Positions 1 through 11,500 of a stretch of 64,000 nt of DNA are shown piece by piece. The DNA is taken from NCBI GenBank assembly GCA_013365365.1, contig JABVXU010000200.1, forward strand, positions 1 to 64,000. Direction: 5' to 3'. The position numbers and the translations under genes were made by a program. The notes beneath the pieces were generated by a model that saw nothing but the letters and a program-made list of their open reading frames with translations, had not been told where the DNA came from and did no database searches. The first letter of the stretch is position 1; each line of letters opens with the position of its first letter. Source of the DNA: Cruorifilaria tuberocauda. Taxonomy: Eukaryota; Nematoda; Chromadorea; Rhabditida; Onchocercidae.

Positions 1-300
1 TATTAATATGTAAATGTTAGCAAAGTTTACTTTTAAAAAATATTTTAGTATTGAAATTTTTTTAAACAGAAAAATTTATTGAATTTTTGAAACGATTAAA
101 AATTTATTTAAAAAATAAAAGAGAAGCTTAAACTATTTTTGATTTTTTAGCTAACATAAATATTTCAAGAATGTTATTTTTCTTTTCATTGAATATAGAA
201 AAGAAAGAAATTGAATAAAAAGAAAGACAGGCTTAAAGTTTATTCGATTATTGTATTTTGGCAAACGATACAATGTGGAAAGGATTTTGGAAGAAAAAAA

Positions 301-378
301 CCCTCTCTCTCTCTCTCCCTCTCTCTCTTGCTCTCTCTCTCTCTCTCTGTCTCTCCTTCCCTCTTTTTCCCTCTCTCT
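301..378. repeat. (CT)n microsatellite, interrupted
   Basis: About 78 bases of almost pure CT dinucleotides with CCCT, TTCC and GT interruptions. An 80-codon open frame across it is low-complexity Ser/Leu and is not a gene. Confidence 0.9.
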
Positions 379-592
379 TATAGGCTAGCATTGAGTCCTA
401 CCAAACTAGCTAATTCATTAATTAATCGTAATTTTACTGTTTGTAAATTTTAGCTTATTATAAATATTTCCTGTAAGATTTAAATTTCTTTTTCTAAAAT
501 GAAAATTTATCCTTTTTTTTCTTGAATTATTTTTTTCCCAATCAAAATTAAAATTTTATTTGATTATTATATGTTGGAGAAGAAAGGGAAAA

Positions 593-627
593 CTCTCTTT
601 CTCTCTCTCTCTCCCTCTCTCTCCCTC
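593..627. repeat. (CT)n microsatellite
   Basis: About 35 bases of CT/CCCT repeat. The flank at 647-683 (GAACAAAATAGTGAAATTG followed by an A-run and ATCC) recurs in diverged form at 939-975, so the repeat sits in locally duplicated DNA. Confidence 0.85.
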
Positions 628-974
628 ATTCTTATACACCAATGAGGGAGAACAAAATAGTGAAATTGAAAAAAATCCGCAGAAGATAAAATTTCTTAAT
701 TACTAATTATTCCCTAATTACCTTTAATTAATTATTAAATTTTTTAAGTTACCTTTTCAATAAAATAAGAAACGATGAATTTTTTTCTTTTCCCATTTGT
801 TCATTTCTTTTTCTCACTTAAAAATTAATTTCCAGTTTTATTTTTTTAACAATTTCATTTCTTCTTTTTATTTTTTAACAAATTGTTTAAAAATTAAGAA
901 AGCAATAATTGTTAATTTAAGTGGAAGAAAGATGAAGAAAGAACAAAACAGTGAAATGTTGCTGAAAAAATCCT

Positions 975-1095
975 AAAATTCACTTTCCCGCTTACTTTCG
1001 GGATTTTTTTTTATTCAATGAAAATGTGCCATTTGAAAATTCACTCTCCCGCTTATTCTCGGGATTTTTTTTAATGAAAATTTGCCGTTTTAAAT
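975..1095. repeat. Two-copy tandem repeat (about 61 bp) with a conserved small hairpin
   Basis: Two diverged copies follow each other. Each carries TCCCG, an 8-nt spacer, then CGGGA and a T-run (981-1012 and 1041-1072). The spacer differs between copies (CTTACTTT versus CTTATTCT), but both 5-bp arms are unchanged. Function unknown. Confidence 0.7.
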
Positions 1096-1619
1096 TGCTA
1101 CAATAAAATAGCAATTTTTTCATTTTGTCGTAATTTTTATATTATCACTTCTCATAATATATAATTTTAATAATTTATATTGTATAATATAAAATAATTT
1201 AATTGATTTTGAACGGTTTTTTCGTTTTACAAAATTATATTAATTTAATTTTTTTTTTGAAAAATCAATTTTTCGTTATTTTTTTAAAAACTTTTTTAAA
1301 AAGTTAAAATTTGTTTTTCTCTTCTTTTATTTTCTTATTTCATTCGTTATGCTTAGGATGTCTTCTTTTCCTTTTTTTCTTTGGAATATTTTGACGATTG
1401 TATTTTATTGAGCAGAAATTTTCAATTGCTCAAAAATTACAGTGTACAATTCTTTTTTTTTGAATTTAAATTTTAACAAAGGACAGTGAAATTTTGAAAA
1501 ATTTAAGGGTTTTTTGAATGATGAATTAGTATTGCTGGATGCTTAATGCTTAATGAGTGATTTGTTTCATCACCAGTTGTACTTCTTCTTTCCTTAATTC
1601 GATATCTTTTGTAAGAAAT

Positions 1620-1720
1620 TAGAGAGAGAGAGAGAAAAAGAAAAGATTTATTGTTTATTGTTTATTATTTATTTTCATCTCTTGTTTATCTTGTTTATTA
1701 TTTTCATCTCATTCATTTAA
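1620..1720. repeat. (GA)n run followed by TTTATTG and TTATTTTCATCTC repeats
   Basis: A short AG run (1620-1635) is followed by repeated TTTATTG units and two copies of a TTTATTATT...TTTTCATCTC segment. This is low-complexity DNA with no coding potential. Confidence 0.6.
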
Positions 1721-3148
1721 AGGTATTTTGAAACGTGTTCAAACGTATTCCAAACGCATTTTCATATTTTGCTGAACAAATTACTTTGATATTATTCTTT
1801 TTTTTCCCATCGATTAATTAATAATTTAATTTTTGAATTATTTAAATTGTTTAATCAGATTAAATAGAAATATATTCATGTTTGCATTCTTTGATGTATC
1901 AAAATTATTTATCAATATCAGTTATTAGTAGTAATTAGAAAGTGATGAAATAAAATAAAATGATTGAATTGATCAAGTTTTTTTCATCTCTATCAGTGGA
2001 ATTTCATTCATTTTGCTAAATTTAATTTTACAATTTTACAGTTAAGTTGATTTAACGTTAATGATAATGAAATAAATGGAATAGACTGATAAGAAGGGCA
2101 TTTCCTGTCATATCTGTTCTGTTCAAATATGCACATGAAATTATGCAGAATGTTAAAAGATATTGAAATAATGAAAACGGATGAAATTGAATAGATTGAA
2201 TTTCATTCATTTCATTTATCCTGCAATATTTTCAATTTTGTTATTTTTTTTATTGACCTTTCACCTTTTATCATATAATCTTGCCATTTATAAGTATTCA
2301 GTTGTAGGAAAACATGACATTTTCAGTTTATCACGTAATCTTATTATTTATAAATATTTAATTTAAATAATATAATATCATTAGCTTGTTAATAGTTTCT
2401 TTAAACTGCTTTGTTATCATTTTGGTCTAAGTGATATGAAAAGATATTATTTATCATAATTTATGATAAAGAAATGGACAGACATAGACAGACACACACA
2501 TACATGAACATGCACAAACATACATATATACATGAAAATGGATGAATCATGGATAGGTGAATCATGTTTGGATGATTGAAAATTGATTATCGTTATTAGT
2601 GGGAAGGTTTAAATGTTCAATTTTGGTGTAAACAAATCGATCATTTTTTTTCTTTTCATTCTCAGTTATTTCTCATACTTTTACCCTTCTATTATTCTAA
2701 TTAATTAAACCGCGTAATTACAACTTAAATACGTAAAAGTGCAGTTTAAGTGTATGCAATCACAACTTAAGTACACGTAATCATAGTTAGAATGCATACA
2801 TTTATTTAATATTTTAAAGAGTGATATCAGAAATAAAATGGTATCATTAAAATTCAAAATAGCAATTTTGGAATATGAGTGGATAGGTTGGGAATCAATC
2901 ATTTTGATAATTACCTTAGGTGTAAAAACTATCAAGATGAAAATTGGTCATCGAAGAAGTAATAGTAATTATTTTACTTTTTAAAATAACTAGCAAGAAA
3001 GTTGATATCATTAATCAAAATCATTGTTTTATTATCAATCTCTTTTCTTTATCAAAAATCCTAAAAGTTACTTCTATCTCTCTATTTGATAATAGGAATA
3101 ATGATTAAAAAAATCATTATTATACACGTATTATTAGACGTACGATGT

Positions 3149-3372
3149 TATACGTGTGAATATCTAATACTAATTATATATTGTGTATATATATTTTTTT
3201 TCTGTTATTATATTGATAGATTGCGTGGGTGCGCACGATATACGTGAGTGGAACGTGTAAATATCTAATGCTAATTATATATTGTGTATACGCGCGTTTT
3301 TTATAAGTACCTTACTACCTGTGTTATATTGACAAATTGCGTGAGCGTGTATGATATACGTATACGTGAGTG
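3149..3372. repeat. Diverged tandem duplication, about 105-120 bp per copy
   Basis: Copy one (about 3149-3250) and copy two (about 3251-3372) share in order: ACGTGTRAATATCTAATRCT, AATTATATATTGTGTATA, TTATATTGAYARATTGCGTG and GATATACGT...GTGAGTG. Differences are scattered substitutions and small gaps, so the duplication is old. Confidence 0.75.
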
Positions 3373-4033
3373 AATAAATGAATAAGTATAAGTGGTAGTA
3401 TCTGCTTTGGTGGATAAATGTTAAATTGAATTTTACACGTATGATGATAATAATGATTGTTTGTATGATTCATAAAATCGGAAATTATCGATTGACAATG
3501 AGATCGGGAAATATCTGTACCTGTATGACTCATTCATTGTTTTCATTAATTAGAACATTTTATAAATGTATTGAAATCGTTTATTGAATATTATCCCTTT
3601 TATCTTTAATAGATCAATTACTTATACTCTTTGACTTTACAACTAATTTATCCTCTTTATCTTTATCATATCAGTAATGCTATTATTTGATAGTTCAATT
3701 TAGCTCTTTTTATTGTTTAATTCTTTCATATGTAATTTATTCCATATCAAATGATACATTGATAATCCTTTCATTACTTTCATTTGTTGAAGTTAATGAA
3801 ACAAATGAATAATCAGTTGGAATTAAATTATGATTTATTTAACTATACTAATATTTATAGTAATTTAATTGATTGATAAAATTAATTAACAATTAATTTT
3901 CATTAATCATTATGTATACTTAAATTTTACGTATACTTACGTATAAATTACGTATATTTTACGTATAAATTATTGAATGCTTTGCAGATTTTTGTAAAAA
4001 AATTTTTTTTTCTTGGTGAAATTTTTTGTTATC

Positions 4034-4092
4034 ATCATCAAACATTCCCATTATGTGCAAAATAATTTGCATAGAATGGGAGCGTTGATGAT
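4034..4092. other. Imperfect hairpin, precursor-microRNA-like
   Basis: The left arm (4034-4061) and right arm (4066-4092) are imperfect reverse complements separated by a 4-nt loop (ATAA). Pairing runs through ATCATCAA/TTGATGAT, then a small internal bulge, then TCCCATT/AATGGGA, one A-G mismatch, a G-U wobble and TGCAAA/TTTGCA. An outer GATGATAA near 4097-4104 can extend it. The imperfection pattern resembles a small-RNA precursor, but the loop is very short and I recognise no known miRNA seed. It could also be a relic inverted repeat. Strand unknown. Confidence 0.45.
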
Positions 4093-4239
4093 AAGCTGAT
4101 GATAAACAATAAAATGCATTCTATAAAACATTTTTGTAATGATCAAGGAAAACGCTCGGTTGAAGTGTATGACTTTCTTTCTTTCTATCATATCACTTTA
4201 TCAGAAATCATTTCAAGATTAGAAAAAATATAGCGGTGT

Positions 4240-4475
4240 ATAGTTGTTATAGTAATATTGTTATTATAATTGTCATAATTATTGTTATCGTAGTAGTAGT
4301 AGTGGTTATTGTTCTAGTAATTGTGTGTAGTAGTAATTGCTGCTATTATTATTGTTGTTAGCAATTACAGTCGTAGTGATAGTAAGTGTAGTGGTTATTG
4401 TTATGATAGCAGTAATAGTTATTGTAGTAACTTAGTTACTACAATAATAAGTTAGTTATGTTACAATTAGTTATA
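4240..4475. repeat. Irregular TAG/TTATTGT trinucleotide-rich tract with a 25-bp perfect palindrome
   Basis: A run of GTAGTAGTAGTAG and GTTATTGTTA/AGCAGTAATAG units. At 4421-4445 it holds a perfect palindrome: 12-base arms ATTGTAGTAACT/AGTTACTACAAT around one central T. No coding frame. Confidence 0.7.
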
Positions 4476-5418
4476 ACTTTTTATATCAGTAATGAATATC
4501 TTTTTTTTTTTCTGCATTTCTAATCTAGTCTTTTGATAAATTTTTAAAATCATTTTTTACCTAAAATTTAATTTTAATTTTGGTATTTCAAAGTAGTATT
4601 AGAAATACATTTTACTATTTATTATAAGCTATTACCGTATTGTTTATCTTTTCTAAATATACAAACATTGAGTTAAAATATACTTATAACAAAAGTTCAA
4701 ATTATTAGTTAACAAAATCATACATATAAATCTTTACATGAATTAAAGGATAAATCAAATTTCAAATTCTTTAAATTTCAAATTTTGGTTTTAAAAATTA
4801 CAAAAATTTTTAAATTTAGCATGCTATTTATTTCTACTTTCTTTTTTTTAAAATTTATATCATATAAATCTCATACAAATCTCTTTATATCATATAAATC
4901 TCTATTTTGCCTTTATTAATTAACAATTTATTCATTATCCTTTCCTCTAATTAGTATATATTATTTATTCTAATTAATTTCTGTTAGTTAAAATTTAACA
5001 AATTAATTGAAATTTATTTTATTCTAATCAATATATAAATATATTAATAAATGTTATCTGATTTTATTTATATCTTATCAGTTAATATATATTAAAAAAT
5101 GCTATCAATAGCTATCTTCTAATTAATATATATAATACCAAATGCTATTTTATCTGAGCAGAAAAGATAAGCTTACGATTTATTTCAAAAATTTAAATTC
5201 TTTAGGAGAAAAAAAAGGGAAATGGAATGGAGTAAAATTTGAATTTTACAAATTTGAAATGAAATGAAATAAGAAATGATGAAAATTTTGAGATAAGAAA
5301 AAAAAAAGTGAAGTGAAATAGGAAGAGAAGAAAAGAAAAGAAAGCAATTCTCGCAATTGATGTCTTTTTAAAATGAATTTGCAGTTCTTTTGAGGAAAAA
5401 AAACAGATATCAAATTTT

Positions 5419-5473
5419 CTCTCTCTCTCTCTCTCTCTCTCCCTCCCTCTCTTTCTCTTTCCCTTTCTCTTTC
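5419..5473. repeat. (CT)n microsatellite
   Basis: About 55 bases of CT with CCCT and TTTC interruptions. The minus-strand open frame through it is Arg/Glu-rich low complexity and is not a gene. Confidence 0.9.
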
Positions 5474-5615
5474 ATCTTCAGTGATTTTGTCTCCATAGAA
5501 TGAATGGTTTATATTGCATTTTAGTGATTGATTACATTTATAAAATGACGAATACATAATAGAAAGAAGCAGAAATTGGAAAAGCTCTCTTACATACTGT
5601 TTGTGGACAATGACT

Positions 5616-5634
5616 GATCGATCGATCGATCGAT
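5616..5634. repeat. (GATC)n tetranucleotide run
   Basis: Nearly five units of GATC, a self-complementary tetranucleotide, in otherwise AT-rich DNA. Confidence 0.85.
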
Positions 5635-5875
5635 GATTTTAGCTTTTCCTAATTTCTTCCACTTGGCTTTAGTTATTCCTGATTTCTTTCAACCGATTTT
5701 AATTTTTCCTGATTTCTTGATTCCAACTTTTTCTGTCATCTTTCAATTGGTTTTAGCTTCTCCTAATTTCTTTCACTTAGCTTTAGCTCTTCCTGATTTC
5801 CTGATTTCTTGAATTTAGCATTTTCTCTTTTTTTACAATTGATTTTAACTTTTCCTAATTTGCTTACTTGTTGCA
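5635..5875. repeat. Degenerate tandem repeat, about 30-bp unit
   Basis: Seven to eight degenerate units with the core TTTTAGCTTTTCCTAATTTC followed by TTYCACTTG or TTTCAACYG. Units vary by substitution and length. This is a decayed minisatellite with no open frame of note. Confidence 0.65.
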
Positions 5876-6330
5876 TGAAATCGATTTAATCTGAATAAAG
5901 TGATCATGTTCTAATTTGGATATCAGATTTCAGTGATATTTGTTTATCGTCCTTTTTTTCTTTCACAATATAATTATGTAAAGTTAATTGTAAAAGTTAG
6001 TTTCTTGAAAAGAGAGAGAATTCAAAGAGAATGATTTCATAGCAAATTATCAGCTATCAGTTAATCTATTTAATTTTATACTGAAAGATAAGAAATTGAT
6101 TAATGAAATGGTTGAAATTTAGCATTGCTATCATTCATTCGTTTTTTTCTATTGTTAAGCTAAAGTTATTCATTATGTACTAACTTTTGATTCATTTAAA
6201 AGTTTGGTAAAAAATTTTAAATTGATATTTTTAGAATTTTTTATTACTTTAAAATAAGTAAGTTTTATTGGCAAATAATTTGATTGGTTTTTTTTTTAAA
6301 TCTATAAATCATAATGCATAAATCATGGTT

Positions 6331-6392
6331 AGAAAGGGAGGGAAAGAGAGAGAGAAAGAAAGAGAGAGAGAGAGAGAGAGGGAGAGAGGAGA
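6331..6392. repeat. (GA)n microsatellite
   Basis: About 62 bases of GA/GGGA/AAAG repeat, in the opposite orientation to most of the CT tracts in this flank. Confidence 0.9.
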
Positions 6393-7504
6393 TTTTCGGA
6401 CGATAAAAATTGTTAATTTTAGTGAATTTTGAAAATATTTGGTAAATTGTGTTGAGAATTTATTCATTCATTTTTGGATTAATCATCAAATAATTGAGTA
6501 TTCAAGTGATGAATTGAAAGAACTCTCTGTAATCATTCTCAATATGATACTTTTTATTGAAAGATTATAATCGTAATGTTTTTTTTTTTTTGATTCATTT
6601 TTCTTTAAAAAAAAACTATTTTTTTATTAAAAACTATTTCTTTAAAAAAAAGTTATATGAATTCACTATTTTATTTTATATAGAATTTATTTATTTTATA
6701 TTTTACTTATTTTATATCATTTATTTTATAGTTTATTAATACAAAATAAGTTATGAAGAAAATATTTTCGAGACTACGAAATTTTTTGAAAAGTTTAATT
6801 TCAATTAAAATTTTACAATTCTTTTTAATTAAAGGAAATATAAATTATCGTATAAATCACAATTAAAATATTAAAATATATATAATATAAAATATTTCAT
6901 TGTATCAATGAAAAATAATTTTTGATTTGTTTATTTATTTATCTCTTTTATTTATTTATTTCATATATTTTAAAAACTATTTTAAAAAAAAGTGAATTTC
7001 ATTAATTTACATATTTATTTTATTTACTACTTTATTTATTTAATTAATTCTTTCTTTTTTTCACTCCAAACCACACATATATACTATAAAATTTTCAAAA
7101 AAGATTTTGAATTACTCAATTATTCCTAATTAATTTATTATTATTATTAGAGAGTAATTAATTGTAACTAGTCTATTATCGGTGAGTAATTAATTACTCA
7201 TAATTAATTAATTAATTAATTATTAGGAAATAATTTTTTAATTTATAATTTTATTTTATATAATGATATTTGATGCCTTCCATCATATAATATTTATTAG
7301 TAAAGTTTAGAAAATGGTTTTATTTTATAGATGGTCAATTATCATATATATTTTAGACAACATTTTCGATGAAGTGGACTGGTCATCATCGGTCATCATT
7401 TAACAACTGACCAACTGCATATATAATAAGTGATTATGTATGTACCAATGAAGTGAAAAGGAATTTTCTTTCGGGACGATCCACTTTACTCTTTTAATAT
7501 ACAT

Positions 7505-7965
7505 ACGTTATCTCAGGAAAATTTATATTAACGCGTGTACGTGTACGTAGTGCGTATATTTGTACGTACATATATGTGTAATTACGTGCGCTTACGTATA
7601 TAGGTGCATCCGTATATGTATATGTATGTGTATGTGTATATGTATGAGTATGCGTATGCGTGTATGCGTGTGTGCGTACATGTGTATATACATATATGTA
7701 TATGATGTGTATGTGTGTGTGCTTACATACGTGCATCCATATATATACATGTGTGCATGAGTATGTGTATGTGCGTGTGTGCGTATATGTACATGTATGT
7801 GTATACGTGTAAGGTATGTATGGTGCGTGTGTATATGTACACATGTAAGCGTGTATGGTATATGTGTTGCATATGTGTATGTGTAAGTATGTGTATGTTT
7901 GTATGTATGTGTGTATGTGACGTATACGTGTATATGTATGGGAATGTATGTGTATGAATTAGAAG
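7505..7965. repeat. TG/TATG-rich tract of alternating purine-pyrimidine
   Basis: About 450 bases of TGTATGTG, TACGTG and GCGTGTG units, mostly alternating purine and pyrimidine. Four overlapping open frames on both strands exist only because the repeat lacks stops. Their products are Tyr/Thr/His or Met/Cys/Val low complexity and are not genes. Confidence 0.9.
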
Positions 7966-8070
7966 ATGTTAGAGAGAAAGACCTTGACCTCATCTACACG
8001 GATTTTGCCCCTTTCACTAGTTGCTTGATAGCTTTTACTGTTGTCAATTGTCGCATATAATCAATCAACA

Positions 8071-8138
8071 TTTCTCTCTCTCTCTCTCTGTCTCTCTCTC
8101 TGTCCCTCTCTCTCCCTTTCTCTCTGTCCCTCTCTCTT
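8071..8138. repeat. (CT)n microsatellite
   Basis: About 68 bases of CT with GT and CCCT interruptions, some 300 bases upstream of the likely 5' end of the spectrin transcript. Confidence 0.9.
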
Positions 8139-8420
8139 TACTATGAGCTTGTCCTCATTAATAAGTATTTGTTCATACCAATGAATCTATCGTCAATCAA
8201 TCCTTGTAAAATATTAAAAGAATGTAAATGAACTAAATTATGAGCATTCCTTAGATTTCTATAAATAAATAAAAGTTAATTTTAAATTTTAATTAAATTT
8301 CATTTATTAATTACAATAATTAATAATTAATAGCGTTGTTGTTTTGATAATTTTTCTCGTTGAATTCATTAATAAAAATTCATTAATAAAATTTTTCATT
8401 AAGTTGATTTTTAATTTTAA

Positions 8421-8430
8421 ATAATTTCAG
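8421..8430 (+). promoter_or_regulatory. sma-1: Candidate trans-splice acceptor of sma-1
   Basis: ATAATTTCAG follows a T-rich stretch and is the last good 3' splice site before the proposed start codon, 123 bases downstream. An in-frame TGA at 8542-8544 lies between it and the ATG, so it would mark the mRNA 5' end and not a coding exon. Spliced-leader use is inferred from nematode biology. Confidence 0.35.
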
Positions 8431-8553
8431 CTTCAATTAATTGTTCGATTAATTCAATTAAAAGCGAAAAAAAAAAGAAATTACAAAAGTGTAACGTATG
8501 GTATAATTGGAACGATTTAATTAATTGGGAAATTTTAAAATTGAAGAAGGAAA

Positions 8554-11500
8554 ATGCCGAAATATGAAATACAAGTCAGTTTTAATTTTTAATTTGTTGT
8601 TTTTGTTTATTGTTTAAATTTTTATTAAATACTAAAATTATGAAATTAAGTAATTAATTGAAGCTAGAGTTATTAGAGTTATTAGAGCTAGTGTATTAGA
8701 GTAAGAGATTATTAGATTGTAATCTCTTTTTTTTTTAATCTATGAAAACTTAGGTTAAACTATTGATTATTATTAAATTTTAGATTTAATTTGGTGTTGC
8801 TTATTTTAAAATATTTGATTAAATAGATTATACTTATTGAATAATTGAATAATTTATTTAATTAAATATATAAATTTATTAAATGTAATATTGTAAATGT
8901 ATTTCATTGATATTTATTGATTTTTTTAGGTTGATTTTTAAATAATCAAGTAATTAATTTAATTAAATATATAAATTTATTAAATGTAATGCTGTAAAAG
9001 TATTTCATTGAGATTTATTGGAATTGAGATTTTTTTTCCAGGTTCAAGTCCCACGGGTGAATAGAAATGGATTTGAGAAAAATCAATCACAGTTGTTATC
9101 AGATGAATATGATGAATTCAGTGATCCAACGTTATCATTCGAACGAAATCGTATCAAGCAATTACAGGATGAACGAGTGCATATACAAAAGAAAACATTT
9201 ACAAAATGGTGTAATTCATTTTTAAATAGAGTAAGCTTTTTTTTTTACTTTTAAATTTTTCATAAAACTTTTTTTCTTTCTAAGTTTTGATTAAATTATC
9301 TATTTTGTATTACTTTTGAAATTTTGTGATTTTTGAAATATTGTTTTTTGACAGTTAAAGTAACTATTTTTCATCTTCTTTATATCATATTTGTACTTAA
9401 AAGAATTTGGGGCAAATTGGCAAATTGTTTAAGTAAGTAAACTAATAGTATTGGAACTGAAGTGATTTTTAAGGAAATTGAAGGTTTTAATTAATTACTA
9501 AATAATCAGTTATGATATAACGTTTATTGTTATAAGCGTGTATTAAAATTAGAATGAGGAATTATCTGTTATCGTTAATTAATTATTATAAACTATAAAA
9601 TTATAAAATAGCGTTAATGTGACAACAAATTTTTGTTCAATCTGCTATAAACTTTTGTTTTTTCGAAATTTCCGTTTGATTAAATGATTTCGAATGATAA
9701 AAAAAGCGATTAAAATTATTTTATAGAAGTTTTGATAAAATTAGCTAATTTAGAATAACAATCAAACAATGCTCTAAAAACTCTTCGGTTCGTATTTAAT
9801 ATCCCATCAGTAACGTTACAAACTTATAACTTTTACCTTAATACCAATTAGTAGAGATGTTTTATTTCTCGAAAAATAATTATAGATTTTACTACTAATA
9901 ATATTATTATTATTATTGTTATTTGAAGAAAATACCGAAATATGAAATACAAGTAAACTTTAACTTTTTATTGTTTGTTTTTGTTTTTTGTTTACTAAAA
10001 TTATGAGATTTAGTTATTATTAAGTTATTGGAGTTATTAAAGCTAGTATATTAGACTAAGTTATTAGATTGTAATCTCTTTGAGAAAAAAATCCTTCAAA
10101 TTTCAAAACGAATTACACTTATGGGAGATTTTCCGCATTTTTTGAATTTTTTTTTTTCCTTTGCGATTATTAACTTTTCCTTTATCATAAAGATGAATAT
10201 TTATTGTAAAATTTTGCTGAAATTAAAATTTCGATAATAACATTCTAGCAAAATCTATAATTATTACTCGAGAAGTATTAATAAAGGTTATAAATTTTTA
10301 ACGTTACCGGTAAGATGTTAATTATGAACCGAAGAATTTTTAGAGAATTGTTTTAAAAGTAAAATTCATCCGATATTGAAATAGTTATTCCTCTTTATCA
10401 TTGTTTATTATACAAAAATTATTTTCTTTACAAATAATTTTTTACTTGAGTTTTTTTTTCATCGTTTTTTAAATAAATTTAAATTAGCTTAATGAATCTA
10501 TCAATCGTAGTTTTGAATTTTTTTAATCATTTCATTTGATAAACTGATGTTCTCACCTTGTAGTATGCCTTCCAAAATTGCAGGAACTAATGCTTTTCTT
10601 GATTTAATGAAAGTACTCACGTTTAAAAACAAATTAACTTTATAATGCTATCAGGTAAAATGATATATTTTAATTGTAGCTTATCTATTGAAATTAATTG
10701 CCTGATTTAATAATCCGATGAAGGATGTAATTAATTGCTATCAGCTTGATATTATATAATACTTTATCTGAAATCAAAAATAAAAGTTAATAATTGATAA
10801 TTTTAAAAGCTTAAATTGTCTATTTTAATTTATAAAAATGAATCATATACACATGAATATAAATCATAAAGGTTAAATATTACTGAAATTAGTGACAATA
10901 TATGATAATGTTAGTTGAACTGATCTTATTGATAATGATAGTGATTGGTGGTGCTGATAACGATTATTTTCAGGCACGACTTGAAATTGTTGATTTATTC
11001 GTAGATCTTGGTGATGGAGTATTATTAATGAAATTATTGGAAATTATCTCGGGTGAAAAGCTTGGTAAACCAAATCGAGGTCGGATGCGTGTGCAAAAAA
11101 TTGAAAATCTTAATAAAACACTTGATTTTTTGAAGAAAAAACGAATTCAGGTAGAGTTTTTTTTAGATATTATCATCAAAAGTATTCTTATCATTTGTTA
11201 ATCGGAAATAATTTCCTCTCCAATTCTAATGATAAAAAGAGGATCTTCCCTCATTCTTGAAATTAGGAATGATTTAAATGCATGATTTTCATTTATCAGT
11301 TTAATCTATTCTCATTTCCGTTTTGGAAGTTTAGCATATGATAATGATAAATTTTTGTTCTTGGATGATAAGATGAAATCAGAGATTTATTACTCTATTG
11401 ATAAAGTGATACTTATCATTGTTTGCTCCAAAAGTAAAACATTCTTCGTTGCTTCAGGATTCCATTACTCTTTTTATTCCGGATCTTTAGTAAACAGTTG

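Larger units (their letters stand above)
1..8430. other. Gene-free, repeat-rich 5' flank of the spectrin gene
   Basis: I find no protein-coding gene in this stretch on either strand. The open frames are short and either fall in CT/GA, TG/CA or A/T-rich low-complexity DNA or lack splice-linked partners. The content is AT-rich spacer with six pyrimidine/purine microsatellites, a TG-rich tract, degenerate tandem repeats, a palindrome and a hairpin, listed separately. The sma-1 promoter should lie within it, but I cannot place it. Confidence 0.7.

Noticed and set aside
211..453. Plus-strand 80-codon frame with Leu/Ser runs
   Set aside because: Translation of a CT tract.
5246..5557. Minus-strand 103-codon frame with Arg/Glu repeats
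   Set aside because: It is the translation of the CT microsatellite; there is no domain and no splice partners.
7494..7993. Four overlapping open frames on both strands rich in Tyr/Thr/His or Met/Cys/Val
   Set aside because: They exist only because the TG/TATG repeat contains few stops; the products are pure low complexity.
9040..9052. GGTTCAAGTCC, a perfect match to a tRNA B-box consensus
   Set aside because: It spans the exon 2 acceptor of sma-1, and no A-box or cloverleaf can be formed around it.
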